A DNA stretch of 64,000 nt from Streptomyces lucensis JCM 4490 (GTDB lineage: Bacteria; Actinomycetota; Actinomycetes; Streptomycetales; Streptomycetaceae). The position numbers and the translations under genes are program-made. The notes below the pieces were generated by a model. The model saw only the letters and a program-made list of their open reading frames with translations. It had not been told where the DNA came from and made no database searches. This document shows positions 50,326 through 60,141 of the stretch, piece after piece. Every line of letters begins with the position of its first letter. Within the stretch, counting starts at the first letter, position 1. The stretch spans positions 124,001-188,000 of the forward strand of contig NZ_BMUE01000007.1 of NCBI RefSeq assembly GCF_014650035.1, read 5' to 3'.

Positions 50326-51465
50326 ATGACGCGGACAACGGACTTTCTCGCCCCCGCCCGGCTCGGCCGGCTCGCCCTCCCCAACCACCTAGTGATGGCC
50401 CCGCTGACCCGGAACCGCGCGGAGGCCGACGGCACCCCGACGGACCTGATGGTCACCCACTACGCACAGCGCGCCTCGGCCGGACTGATCATCGCCGAGG
50501 GTTCGACGCCCAACCCGGCCGGACAGACGTACCCGGACATCACCGCGATACACACCGGCCGGCACGCTGCCGGCTGGCGGCGGGTCACCGACGGGGTGCG
50601 GGCAGTCGGCGGACGGATGTTCCTGCAGCTCCAACACGGGGGGCGGGTCAGCCACCCGGCGACCACCGGCCTCACGCCCCTCGCACCCTCCCCCGTCCCG
50701 CTGCCGGAAAAGATCTTCACTCCGCAGGGCCATCTGCAGGCCGCCGTTCCGCGCGCGATGACGACGGGCGACATCCGGGACACGATCGCCGACTTCGCCG
50801 CCGCCGCACGCCGGGCCGTCGAAGCAGGCTTCGAGGGCGTGGAGGTGCATTCGGCGAACGGGATGCTGCTGCACCAGTTCCTCGCGGACAACACCAACCG
50901 GCGAACCGACAGCTACGGCGGTTCCGTCGCGCGGCGGGTGCGGTTCGCGGCGGAGGTGACCGAGGCGGTGGCCGACGCGATCGGTGCGGACCGGGTGGGC
51001 ATCCGCATCTCGCCCGCGAGCACGGTCAACGGCGTATTGGAGGAAGACACCGACGGCCTCTACGCCACGCTCCTGGACCGTCTGCAGGGGCTGGACCTCG
51101 CCTATCTGCACCTGGTGCGCTCCGACCCGGCGGCCGGCTGGTACCGGCGGATCCGGACGGACTGGCCGGGCGTCCTGATCGGCAACCCGGACCTGACAGA
51201 CCTGTCCACGCGGGCCGTCACCCGTGCTGCGCACCAGATGCTGGCGGCCGGCGCCGATCTGGTGGCCCTCGGCCGGCCCTTCCTCGCCAACCCGGACCTC
51301 GTCACCCGGCTGCGCCTCGGCGCGCCCCTCAACCCGGTCCGGGACCGGTACTTCATGTATGTGGGCGGGGCCGACGGCTACAACGACTACCCCGCCTTGG
51401 CGGATCAGGTGGGGCCGCCGTCCAGCGGCCCGATCGTGGCGTTGGACGGGGCAGGGGTCGCCTGA
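50326..51465 (+). CDS. old yellow enzyme (FMN-dependent ene-reductase)
   Basis: Flavoenzyme of 379 residues that reduces activated C=C bonds with NAD(P)H. The OYE barrel is shown by ARLGRLALPNHLVMAPLTRNRA, MFLQLQHGGRVSHP, GFEGVEVHSANGMLLHQFLADNTNRRTDSYGG (by its course, His-x-x-Asn near residue 179), and ADLVALGRPFLANPDL. Length and motifs agree with NemA/YqjM relatives. ATG 50326 gives this standard N-terminus. The divergent MerR gene is its probable regulator. Physiological substrate unknown. Confidence 0.94.
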   Translation: MTRTTDFLAPARLGRLALPNHLVMAPLTRNRAEADGTPTDLMVTHYAQRASAGLIIAEGSTPNPAGQTYPDITAIHTGRHAAGWRRVTDGVRAVGGRMFLQLQHGGRVSHPATTGLTPLAPSPVPLPEKIFTPQGHLQAAVPRAMTTGDIRDTIADFAAAARRAVEAGFEGVEVHSANGMLLHQFLADNTNRRTDSYGGSVARRVRFAAEVTEAVADAIGADRVGIRISPASTVNGVLEEDTDGLYATLLDRLQGLDLAYLHLVRSDPAAGWYRRIRTDWPGVLIGNPDLTDLSTRAVTRAAHQMLAAGADLVALGRPFLANPDLVTRLRLGAPLNPVRDRYFMYVGGADGYNDYPALADQVGPPSSGPIVALDGAGVA

Positions 51466-51474
51466 GGAACGGTG

Positions 51475-51822
51475 TCAGCGGTGGCTCAGCACGTTGACCA
51501 CCCGGCCACTGGGGTCACGGACGAAGAACCGTCGCACGCCCCACTCCTCGTCCCGCAAGGGGTAGACGATCTCCGCGTCGCTGTCCCGCATGGCCGCATA
51601 GGCCGCGTCCACGTCGTCCACTTCGACACTCATGTCGGGGGTGACCGGAGCGGTCTTGTCGGTGGTCATGATGCTGACTTGCGCCGCCGGAACGGACCGG
51701 GAAGCGAGCGTCATGATCCAGCCGTGGTTCATGACCTCCTCGAAGCCCAGGAGGCCGTAGAACTCCCGGCTCTCCTGCACAGCCTCTGACGCGATGTTGG
51801 GCACGACGCGACGCACTGCCAT
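51475..51822 (-). CDS. VOC-family glyoxalase-like protein
   Basis: A 115-residue VOC protein (MAVRRVVPNIASEAVQESRE, FYGLLGFEEVMNHGWIMTLA, VEVDDVDAAYAAM, GVRRFFVRDPSGRVVNVLSH). It belongs to the group of short bleomycin-resistance-like proteins; no resistance role can be shown. It converges with the ene-reductase gene 9 nt away. Start 51822 is chosen as the usual N-terminus; the frame is open to 51921. Confidence 0.88.
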   Translation of the reverse strand: MAVRRVVPNIASEAVQESREFYGLLGFEEVMNHGWIMTLASRSVPAAQVSIMTTDKTAPVTPDMSVEVDDVDAAYAAMRDSDAEIVYPLRDEEWGVRRFFVRDPSGRVVNVLSHR

Positions 51823-51961
51823 CGACGACTCCAAACGGGAACGGACATGACTTAAAGACTCCCCGATGCGCTGGGAGATCCGCGACGACATGCACGGCCT
51901 TCCGCACCCTCGGATGCGCATTCACCTGCTGGCGCTGTCTGACTCATTCCGGTACGAGTTC

Positions 51962-52873
51962 TCACCCCGTCACGATCTGGGGCAGCGGTTCGCACGCTGC
52001 GTGCCAGGCAGGGGGGAGCGTGGCGACGCCCGTGCGTGCGGCGATCACCCCGCCCGCGATGGCGCAGGTGGTGTCGATATCGCCGCGCCCGGCGACCGTG
52101 AGCCACAAGCCCTCGTGCAGGTCGTCGAGGTGCCCCGCCGCGCACCACAGGGCGTACGGGACGGTATCGGGGCCCGACATCCGGTAGCCGGATCCCAGGA
52201 CCTCCGCGGCGTGCCGAACCGAGGTGTGTTCCGGCAGCCGGGCGGCGACCCGTATCCCCGACCGGACGTCGCTGTCGGGGAGTCGTTCGGCGACTGCCTG
52301 CAGGAAATTCGACCTGGCCGGGGCGTGCCCGCCTCGGCTGCGGGTGGCCAGCGCCGCAGCCAGGGCGACCGCAACCGCCCCTGCAACCGCCTCAGGGTGA
52401 TGGTGCGACACCGCGCCTTGGCGGGCGGCCTGCTCAGCGACCGCATCGAGGTCGGCGGAGTGCCAGGCGCCGAGCGGAGCGGCGCGCATGGCCGCGCCGT
52501 TGCCCCAGGAGCCTTGGCCGCCGAACTGTCCGGCGACCACCTCCTGCCAGGGCTCGCCCGCGCCGATCCGGCGGAGCACGTCATGCATCGAGGCTCCGTA
52601 CCCACGGTGCGTGTCATCGGCGTAGGCCGCCGCGAAGCGTAGGGCGAGGCGATCCTGGTCGACGGTACCGCCACCCTCGGCGAGTTCCTGTACGAGAACG
52701 AGTGCTTGGGCGGTGTCGTCGCTCCACCGCCACAGTGGTTCGGGGGGCAGCGTCCGCGCCGCAAGGCATGCCGGACCGTCCCGGCGCAGGATGCCGAACC
52801 AGCGGTCACCGAAGGCGTCGCCGAACGCGAGCCCGTACAACGAATCCAGCACAGCAGTAGGGACGACAGTCAC
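51962..52873 (-). CDS. ADP-ribosylglycohydrolase family protein
   Basis: A 303-residue hydrolase that removes ADP-ribose from proteins or small molecules using two Mg ions. Metal-binding motifs are WSDDTAQALVL near residue 51 and GDIDTTCAIAGGVIAARTG near 270; GLAFGDAFGDRWFG is the N-terminal signature. GTG 52873 (VTVVPTAVLDSLYGLAFGDA) gives a normal length; the frame runs further upstream without support. No toxin ADP-ribosyltransferase is adjacent. Confidence 0.9.
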   Translation of the reverse strand: MTVVPTAVLDSLYGLAFGDAFGDRWFGILRRDGPACLAARTLPPEPLWRWSDDTAQALVLVQELAEGGGTVDQDRLALRFAAAYADDTHRGYGASMHDVLRRIGAGEPWQEVVAGQFGGQGSWGNGAAMRAAPLGAWHSADLDAVAEQAARQGAVSHHHPEAVAGAVAVALAAALATRSRGGHAPARSNFLQAVAERLPDSDVRSGIRVAARLPEHTSVRHAAEVLGSGYRMSGPDTVPYALWCAAGHLDDLHEGLWLTVAGRGDIDTTCAIAGGVIAARTGVATLPPAWHAACEPLPQIVTG

Positions 52874-53019
52874 CGGGACAGTCTCGCAGCGCGACGGGGC
52901 TTCCGCCCTCCAGTTTTGAACCGAGCAGGCTTCTGACGTGCCCCGCTCGGGGCAGTACCGGGACCGCCCCGAACGGATGCTTCCCGTTGGCCGTGCCGAG
53001 GGGCCGCGGGGTGAGGCGC

Positions 53020-53871
53020 TCAGCTGCGGTAGACGGTGATCGCGATCCGGAGAAACGAGCGGATCAGGGGACTGGTGTCGCCCTGGTTCCATGCCACCAC
53101 CAACGGGCTCGGCGGCATGTCGATCAGTGGCACCACGGCGAGGCCCTCGGGCGGCTCGTGGGTCAGGAGAGTAATGCCGACCGTGCCGTTCCAGAGAACG
53201 GCCTGTCGGCATTCCCGGACGGCGCGCACCACCGGACCCTCGCGAGGCTCCCCGCCGTTCCAGTACGACTGCCAGAGGGGGTCGGTGCCTTCAGGGAAGA
53301 GGAACCAGCGGCGGTCGGCCAGGTCGGCCGGCTTCAGGCTGTCGCGTCGGGCCAGCGGGTCGTCGGCGCGCAGCAGCGCGCCCACCGGGTCGGCACGCAG
53401 CTCGTGAACGGTCAGCCCAGTCTCATCGAACGGGCCACGGGTCAGGGCGACGTCGACCCGTCCGGCGCGCAGCCCGCAAGTGGGATCGGTCAGGTCGGTC
53501 TCGCGGACGCGGACCTCGACGCGTGGGTGCCGTCGGTTGTAGGCACGGGCCAGCCGGGTCGTGCCCGGGTCAGCGCTGTCGTCCAGGATGCCGACGGTGA
53601 TCGTCGCGGTGCCTGCCGCCGCGGCCACGCGTGTGTGTACCCGGTCGGCCTGGTCGAGCAGTGCGCGCGCCTCATCGAGCAGCACCGCCCCCACCGCGGT
53701 GAGCTGGACACCGGAGGAGAGCCGGTCGAACAGCGCGGCGCCGACCTCGGTCTCCAGCTGCTTGATCGCCCGGCTCAGCGGGGGCTGACTCATGTGCAGC
53801 CGGGCGGCGGCCCGGCCGAAGTGGAGCTCCTCGGCGACCGCCATGAAATAGCGCAGCGTGCGTAGCTCCAT
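53020..53871 (-). CDS. LysR-family transcriptional regulator
   Basis: A 283-residue regulator. The N-terminal winged helix is ELRTLRYFMAVAEELHFGRAA with RLHMSQPPLSRAIKQLETEVGAALFDR; the co-inducer domain spans residues 90-283 (ITVGILDDSADPGTTRLARA, GTVGITLLTHEPPEGLAVVPL). Start 53871 yields the standard LysR N-terminus; the upstream frame is not supported. It is divergent from a cupin gene 80 bp away, probably its target. Confidence 0.93.
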   Translation of the reverse strand: MELRTLRYFMAVAEELHFGRAAARLHMSQPPLSRAIKQLETEVGAALFDRLSSGVQLTAVGAVLLDEARALLDQADRVHTRVAAAAGTATITVGILDDSADPGTTRLARAYNRRHPRVEVRVRETDLTDPTCGLRAGRVDVALTRGPFDETGLTVHELRADPVGALLRADDPLARRDSLKPADLADRRWFLFPEGTDPLWQSYWNGGEPREGPVVRAVRECRQAVLWNGTVGITLLTHEPPEGLAVVPLIDMPPSPLVVAWNQGDTSPLIRSFLRIAITVYRS

Positions 53872-53951
53872 GGTGCGACGATACCTGTCCGGCATCGAGG
53901 TCACAGAACGGGTCTTGGACAGTCGCAGCGCCCTTGCCGTGGAATCGACGC

Positions 53952-54446
53952 ATGACTGACGAACCAACGACTTGTGAGCCGATGGCCGACCCCGCCGTAT
54001 CGGTGGTCGGCCCGGGCGACGGGGAAACGATCCTCCTGGGCACCACGCGCATGCGCGTCCTCGAAGACGGCCGCAACACGGGGCACCGCCTGGGGATCAC
54101 CGAGTCCGTCCTCGTGCCGCACACGCCCGGACCGCCGCAGCATCGTCATGCCCTGCACGACGAGGGTTTCTACATCGTCTCCGGCATGGTGCGGTTCACC
54201 GTCGCAGAGAACGACTACGACGCGACCGCGGGCACGCTCGTGATGGTCCCGTCCGGAGTCCCGCACACGTTCGCCAACCCGACCGACCAGCCGGCCGTCA
54301 TGCTCAGCACTTTCACGCCGGACCTGTACGTGCAGTACTTCCGGGACCTACAGGACATGATGGCCGGCGGCGAGGCACTGACCCCGCAGGCGAGCATCCA
54401 GGTGATGAGCCGTTACGCCACCGAGCCCGCCACCGACTCGGCCTGA
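53952..54446 (+). CDS. cupin-domain protein
   Basis: A 164-residue single-domain cupin. Motif 1 reads PGPPQHRHALHDEGFYIVSGMVRFT (two His and Glu as metal ligands) and motif 2 TLVMVPSGVPHTFANP (third His). It may be a quercetinase-like dioxygenase, isomerase or binding protein. Divergent LysR regulator suggests induction by a small molecule. ATG 53952 is used; ATG 53982 is an alternative. Confidence 0.88.
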   Translation: MTDEPTTCEPMADPAVSVVGPGDGETILLGTTRMRVLEDGRNTGHRLGITESVLVPHTPGPPQHRHALHDEGFYIVSGMVRFTVAENDYDATAGTLVMVPSGVPHTFANPTDQPAVMLSTFTPDLYVQYFRDLQDMMAGGEALTPQASIQVMSRYATEPATDSA

Positions 54447-54593
54447 TGGCGGGGCGTCCGACTGTGCGGCCTGTGCAGCTCGGGCAATGCGGGTTGAATT
54501 GAAGCTTCCGCCATCGATGACGTGTACGGTGCGAAGTCTGCGATTCCGCACGGCAGTACCAGCAAGCACCTCACCCGATGAGGGAGTTGACCG

Positions 54594-55094
54594 ATGGCTG
54601 CACGACGGACTCTGATTTCGCTCGTCACCGCCGCTCTGACGATGTCAGCCGTCGCGCTGACCGGGGCGCCCGCTCGGGCCGCGGGAGCGACCAACATCCG
54701 TGTCTTCAACTCGAGTCACTGCCTCGACAGCGACGTCGACAACGCCGCGAAACTCCAGATGTGGAGTTGTGACAGCGGTTCCGACGAGAAGTGGCTCACG
54801 GAGTACTGGGGAGGCGGAAAGTACCGCTTCATCAACCAGAGGACCGGACGGTGCATCACCGCACCATCCGGCGCGGGGTCGATCATCCTGTCGGTCTGCG
54901 ACCCTGCCGACAGCACCGGGGCCGCCCAGCTCTGGCGCCTCTACGCGACGAGGCCCGGAGCGCCGGATGTGGCGGTGTGGCAGAGCACGCAGAGCTACCT
55001 GTGCCTGACCACCCCGAGCGTCGCCAATCGCACGATCCCGCAGGCCGCTACCTGCGACACCTCCGACAGGTACGACTGGTGGCAGCAGCAGTAA
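54594..55094 (+). CDS. secreted ricin-type (RICIN) lectin
   Basis: A 166-residue secreted protein with signal peptide (to about residue 30, ends PARAAG) and one beta-trefoil lectin domain. Repeats are seen as RVFNSSHCLDSD...KLQMWSCDSGSDEKW, YRFINQRTGRCITAP...ILSVCDPADSTGAAQLWRL and QSYLCLTTPSV...ATCDTSDRYDWW, with the alpha, beta, gamma QxW-like turns partly modified. GAGGGAG precedes the ATG. It lies before the RHS gene but nothing shows they act together. Confidence 0.88.
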   Translation: MAARRTLISLVTAALTMSAVALTGAPARAAGATNIRVFNSSHCLDSDVDNAAKLQMWSCDSGSDEKWLTEYWGGGKYRFINQRTGRCITAPSGAGSIILSVCDPADSTGAAQLWRLYATRPGAPDVAVWQSTQSYLCLTTPSVANRTIPQAATCDTSDRYDWWQQQ

Positions 55095-55391
55095 GACCCT
55101 GGGCGTCCAGCTGCCGTCGCGCTGGGTATGGCTCAGCGTCAGCGCGGTGGCCGGCGCGGCCGCAGTCGGCGCCGCCCTTGCAGCAGCCCCCGCCCGACAG
55201 GCGTGGGGACTCGGTCCTCGGGTCCCACCGTCCTCAGGCGGCGGTGTTCGCCTGCGCGGCGCGGCTGGAGACCCCGGGCTGAGGGAACCTCAGGCTTGCA
55301 CGGGTGTACCCGTTACCGAATAGTGTTCGACCACGCATGCGGTGAGATCGCATGTGTGAACGGGTTCGAGGTAGCGGGGAGGCGTCGGGGG

Positions 55392-58300
55392 ATGGGCTAC
55401 GTTCTGCCCGGATGGGCCGACGAGATTCTGGACTTCATCGGGATCAACTGGCCGAACGTCGACGAGGACGACTACCGCGACATGGCCGATGCCATGCGGG
55501 ACTTCGCCGACAAGTTCGAGGGCCACGGCGGCGACGCGCATCAGGCGGTGTCCCGCATCCTGTCCTCCTCGGAGGGGTGGGCCGTCGATGCGATGGAGAA
55601 GCACTGGTCGCACGTCAAGGCGGGGCACCTGGAGAAGGTGCCGGAGATCGCGAGGCTGTTCGCGGACGCGTGCGACGTGGTCGCGGAGATCATCTTCGGG
55701 ATGAAGACGAAGGCCGAGATCGAACTCGGCGCCATGGCCGCCTCGTTGGGCATCTCGGTGGGACTGGCCTTCGTCACCGGCGGCTTGTCGGCCGTGATCG
55801 GGGCCGCCGAGACCGCGGCGATGCGGCAGGCGGTCAAGCGGATCATCGACGAGGCCGTCGACCGGATCGTGGACGAGCTGATGGCCCGGGTGACCGAGCC
55901 GGTGAACGCCAAGCTGGAGGCCATGGTCGAGGACATGGTCTTCGACCTGGTGGACGGCGCCTTCTCGCTGCCTCCCCAGCCGGGTGACGGCCGGCCGGGC
56001 GGCTCCGCAGGATCCGGCGGCGGGGGCAAGCACGGCGGCGGTACGCAGCTGGCCTCCGCGGGTGATGGCGCGGGCGGCGCCGCCGCCGGAGGGGGCAAGC
56101 GGACCGTCATCGACCACGTCGAGTTCGAGGACGGCGCCGGCAAGGTCTCCTTCCACGGTGGCGAACTGCACCGGTCCACTTCGAGCTCGCTGACGAAGGC
56201 GAAGGGCGCCTTCGGCCGCACCCGCGGCAGGGACCCCTTCACCAAGGCCTTCGAATCCGTTCTGGAAGGCGCCCTGAAGGGCTCCGAGAAGGCCCTCGTC
56301 AAGATCAGCAAGCATGTCACCGAGACCCTCCCGGACCGGGTCAAGGCCACCTCCCGCCTGCACAAGGGAATCGACCTCGACGTCCGCGACCGGGTCAACG
56401 CCATCACCGGCGGCAAGAAGGGCGGTGCCGACGACGGCGGGCACGGACGGTCCGACGGGCCCGGACGAAAGCGCCCCGCGTCGCTGCGCACGGCGCTGGA
56501 CAACGCCCGTGAGAAGGCCGTCGCCCTGACGCAGCGCCGCTGCAAGACCGACCCGGTCGACATCGCCAGCGGCGAGATGGTGCTCGCCCAGACGGACCTG
56601 GCGCTGCCCGGCGTGCTCCCGCTGGTGGTGCGGCGCACCCACATATCCGGCTACCGCTACGGCCACTGCTTCGGGCCGGGCTGGGCCTCCACCCTGGACG
56701 AGCGGCTAGAGCTGACCGGCACCGGCGCGGTCTGGGCCCGCCCCGACGGTTCCCTGCTCGCCTACCCGAACCTGCCCCGCGAGGCGGACGAGGAGGTGCT
56801 GCCACTGGAGGGCGACCGCATCCCCCTCGCCTTCGTCGAGCGATCGGCCCTGGGCGAGGTCACGTACGCCACGACCGACGTCCGCTCCGGCCTGACCCGC
56901 CGCTTCACCGGCAATCCGTACTCCTCGGGCGGCCTGTACTGGCTGAGCGACATCGAGGACCGCAACGGCAACGGCCTGCAGTTCGTCCGCGACGACGAGG
57001 GCCTGCCCATGACGCTCCTGCACGAGGGCGGCTACCGCGTCCGCGTCACCCGGGACGCCGATCTCGCCCAGGTCACGGCCCTGGACCTGGAGACCCCGGA
57101 AGGCCCCGTCCGGGTCGCCTCGTTCACGTACGACGAGGCCCGCGACCTGGTGGGAGCATCAGGCGCGCGCGGCGTACCCCTGCGGTTCACCTACGACGAC
57201 GAGCACCGAGTCACCTCGTGGACCGACCGCAACGGCCACACCTACGGTTACGCGTACGACACGGCCGGCCGGGTCGTGGAGACGACCGGCCCGGACGGCG
57301 CGCTGTCCTCACGGTTCGCCTACGACACCGCCGCCCGCGAGACCCGCTTCACCGACTCCACCGGCGCGGTCACCGTCACCCGCTTCAACCGGCTCGGCCA
57401 GACGCTCAGCGAGACCGACCCGTGCGGCAACACCGTGTGCTTCGAGTGGGACCGCTACGACAACCTGCTGTCCCGCACGGACGAGCTGGGACACACCTCC
57501 CGCTTCACGTACGACGACGCGGGCAATCTCCTGACCGTCCACTACCCGGACGGACGCCACGCCTCGACCACGTACAACGCGCTGCACCTCCCGGAGACGA
57601 TCACCGGCCCGGACGGCACCGTGTGGCGGAACGTCTTCGACGAGCGGGGCAACCGCACCGCGGTCATCGCGCCGGACGGGACCTCGACGACGATCACCCA
57701 TGACGCGGCGGGCGCACCGGCCACGGTCACGTTCCCGACCGGCGAGACGGAGACGCGCGTCAACGACCAGGCGGGCCTCGTCCTCTCGGTCTCCTACGGG
57801 CACGGCGCCACGTACACGGTACGCCGTGACGCCTTCGGGCGGCCCCGCGAGTCCGTCGACCCCGCCGGCTCCGTGACCCGCCTGGAGTGGACGGCGGACG
57901 GCTGGCTCACCCGGCGCACCGCACCCGACGGAGCGAGCGAGCAGTGGACGTACGACGAGGAGGGCAACTGCCTCACCCACACCGACCCGCTGGGCGGCGT
58001 GACCCGCTTCGAGTACACGTGGTTCGACCTGCTCGCCGCTCGCACGGGTAAGGACGGGGCCCGGTACGAGTTCACGTACGACACCGAGCTGCGGATCAGC
58101 GCGGTGCTCAATCCCCAAGGCAGGACGTGGAGTTATCGGTACGGCCCGTCGGGCCTGACCGAGTCCGAGACCGACTTCGACGGGCGCACCACGCGCTATG
58201 AGTACGACGCCGCGGGCCGCCTCGTGGCCCGCACGACCCCGCTGGGGCAGCGCATCGGCTTCACGTTCGACGCGGTGGGCAACGTGCTGGAGAAGGACGC

Positions 58301-60110
58301 CGACGGTGTGCTCACCCGTTACAGCTACGACAGCGGTGACCGGCTCACCGCCGCCGTCTCACCGGCCTCCTCGCTCACCCTGGAACGCGACGCCGTGGGA
58401 CGGCTGCTCGCGGAGACGGTCGACGGCCGCAGCATGCGGTTCGGCTACGACCCGCACGGCGAGCTGGTCTCGCGCACCACACCGACCGGCGCCACCACCT
58501 CGTACGCCTACGACACCGCGGGCAACCGGGTGCGGGTCGACTGTGCCGGCCACGCGCTCGGCTTCGCCCGCGACGAGCTGGGCCGCGAGACACGGCGTAC
58601 CCTGGGCCCCGCGCACGCGCCGGTGACGCTCGCCTCGCAGTGGGACACGATCGGCCGTCTTTCGTCCCGGTCGCTGGCCACGCCCCGCGGTACGCTCCGG
58701 GACCGCTCCTACAGCTACCGTGCCGACGGCTTCCTGACACGGATCACGGACCGGCAGACCGGCTCGGAGTGGCGGTTCGAGCTCGACCCGGCGGGCCGCC
58801 CGCTCGGCGTCACCGCCGGCGACTGGTCGGAGCGATACGCCTACGACACCACCGGGAACCAGACGGACGCCCACTGGCCCGACCGGGCCCGGCACACCGA
58901 GAGCCGCGGCGAGCGGACCTATGAGGGGACCCGGCTGCTCGGCACGGACGGCGTGCGCTACGAGTACGACGACGCCGGACGGGTCGTGCTGCGACAGAAG
59001 CGACGCCTGTCCCGCAAGCCCGACACCTGGCGTTACGCCTGGGACGCCGAGGACCGCCTGGTCTCCTGCACCACCCCGGACGGCACCGTGTGGCGCTACA
59101 CCTACGACGCGCTGGGCCGCCGCACCGCCAAGCATCGCATGAGTGCGGACGGGCACGGCGTGGCGGCCACGGTCCACTTCGCCTGGGACGGCACCCAGCT
59201 GGCCGAGGAGACGGACACGACGACGGGCGTGACGTTGACCTGGGAGTACGAGGGTCCGCAGCCGCTGTCCCAGCTGGAGCGCAGACTGCCGGACGACGCC
59301 GGACAGCAGGAGGTCGACAGCCGGTTCTTCGCCATCGTCACGGACGTCATCGGCACCCCGACCGAACTCGTCGACGAACAGGGCGACATCGCCTGGCACA
59401 AGCGCTCCACGGTCTGGGGCATCACCGCCCGCAACCGCGACGCCCGGGCTCACACGCCGCTGCGCTTCCCCGGCCAGTACGCCGACCCGGAGACGGGCCT
59501 GCACTACAACCTGAACCGGCACTACGACCCCGAGACGGCCCGCTATGTGTCGGCGGACCCACTGGGTCTCGTGCCGGCACCCAACCCCGCCGCGTACGTC
59601 GTCAACCCCTGCACGTGGATGGACCCCGAGGGCCTGGTCGCCAAGGGGTGCACGCAGGAGGCGGGGTGGTACGGGGGACTGCTGCCGGCGAACCGGATGG
59701 CGAACGGGCAGCAGTATCCGCAGAACATGGAGGTGAACCACATCCCGGCCAAGTCGGCGTACAAGGACGTCATCGAGCCCGGGTTCTACTTCGCGAACAA
59801 GCCCCACAAGAAGCAGAAGGTCAACAACGGCCCGGCCATCCGCATGGAGCGGGACGACCACGAGAAGCTCTACAGCACGGGATACTCGCTGGAGTCCCAG
59901 GCGTGGCAGCAATACCAGCGTGAGCTGATCAACCAGGGGCGCATCACCGACGCCATGCGTATGGACATCGACGACATCAAGCGACGGTTCCCCGGTAAGT
60001 ATGATCAGCACATCGAGGAGATGGTGAACAGCCTGAAGCACAACAAGCCCCTCCAGGCCATGCTCACGAAGCGAGGATGGACCATCGACGAGAACGCCCT
60101 GCTGGCGTGA
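55392..60110 (+). CDS. RHS-repeat polymorphic toxin with HNH/ENDO VII-like tip
   Basis: A 1572-residue polymorphic toxin. Residues 1-200 are helical and WXG/LXG-like (DYRDMADAMRDFADKFEGHG onwards), with a hydrophobic segment (LGISVGLAFVTGGLSAVIGA) inside. A Gly-rich linker leads to the DUF6531 start (CKTDPVDIASGEMVLAQTDL, about 382) and about 900 residues of RHS/YD repeats (YDxxGRxxxxT). The RHS core ends with FPGQYADPETGLHYNLNRHY, DPETARYVSADPLGL and a PEGL-type release site near 1415. The final 155 residues are the toxin: VNHIPAKSAY (about 1448) and RMERDDHEK (about 1487) indicate a metal-dependent HNH/ENDO VII-fold nuclease. GGGGAGG precedes the ATG. Export route is unclear. Confidence 0.9.
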   Translation: MGYVLPGWADEILDFIGINWPNVDEDDYRDMADAMRDFADKFEGHGGDAHQAVSRILSSSEGWAVDAMEKHWSHVKAGHLEKVPEIARLFADACDVVAEIIFGMKTKAEIELGAMAASLGISVGLAFVTGGLSAVIGAAETAAMRQAVKRIIDEAVDRIVDELMARVTEPVNAKLEAMVEDMVFDLVDGAFSLPPQPGDGRPGGSAGSGGGGKHGGGTQLASAGDGAGGAAAGGGKRTVIDHVEFEDGAGKVSFHGGELHRSTSSSLTKAKGAFGRTRGRDPFTKAFESVLEGALKGSEKALVKISKHVTETLPDRVKATSRLHKGIDLDVRDRVNAITGGKKGGADDGGHGRSDGPGRKRPASLRTALDNAREKAVALTQRRCKTDPVDIASGEMVLAQTDLALPGVLPLVVRRTHISGYRYGHCFGPGWASTLDERLELTGTGAVWARPDGSLLAYPNLPREADEEVLPLEGDRIPLAFVERSALGEVTYATTDVRSGLTRRFTGNPYSSGGLYWLSDIEDRNGNGLQFVRDDEGLPMTLLHEGGYRVRVTRDADLAQVTALDLETPEGPVRVASFTYDEARDLVGASGARGVPLRFTYDDEHRVTSWTDRNGHTYGYAYDTAGRVVETTGPDGALSSRFAYDTAARETRFTDSTGAVTVTRFNRLGQTLSETDPCGNTVCFEWDRYDNLLSRTDELGHTSRFTYDDAGNLLTVHYPDGRHASTTYNALHLPETITGPDGTVWRNVFDERGNRTAVIAPDGTSTTITHDAAGAPATVTFPTGETETRVNDQAGLVLSVSYGHGATYTVRRDAFGRPRESVDPAGSVTRLEWTADGWLTRRTAPDGASEQWTYDEEGNCLTHTDPLGGVTRFEYTWFDLLAARTGKDGARYEFTYDTELRISAVLNPQGRTWSYRYGPSGLTESETDFDGRTTRYEYDAAGRLVARTTPLGQRIGFTFDAVGNVLEKDADGVLTRYSYDSGDRLTAAVSPASSLTLERDAVGRLLAETVDGRSMRFGYDPHGELVSRTTPTGATTSYAYDTAGNRVRVDCAGHALGFARDELGRETRRTLGPAHAPVTLASQWDTIGRLSSRSLATPRGTLRDRSYSYRADGFLTRITDRQTGSEWRFELDPAGRPLGVTAGDWSERYAYDTTGNQTDAHWPDRARHTESRGERTYEGTRLLGTDGVRYEYDDAGRVVLRQKRRLSRKPDTWRYAWDAEDRLVSCTTPDGTVWRYTYDALGRRTAKHRMSADGHGVAATVHFAWDGTQLAEETDTTTGVTLTWEYEGPQPLSQLERRLPDDAGQQEVDSRFFAIVTDVIGTPTELVDEQGDIAWHKRSTVWGITARNRDARAHTPLRFPGQYADPETGLHYNLNRHYDPETARYVSADPLGLVPAPNPAAYVVNPCTWMDPEGLVAKGCTQEAGWYGGLLPANRMANGQQYPQNMEVNHIPAKSAYKDVIEPGFYFANKPHKKQKVNNGPAIRMERDDHEKLYSTGYSLESQAWQQYQRELINQGRITDAMRMDIDDIKRRFPGKYDQHIEEMVNSLKHNKPLQAMLTKRGWTIDENALLA

Positions 60111-60141
60111 GGGTCCGGGGCGCGTGATCGAGGGAGTGAGC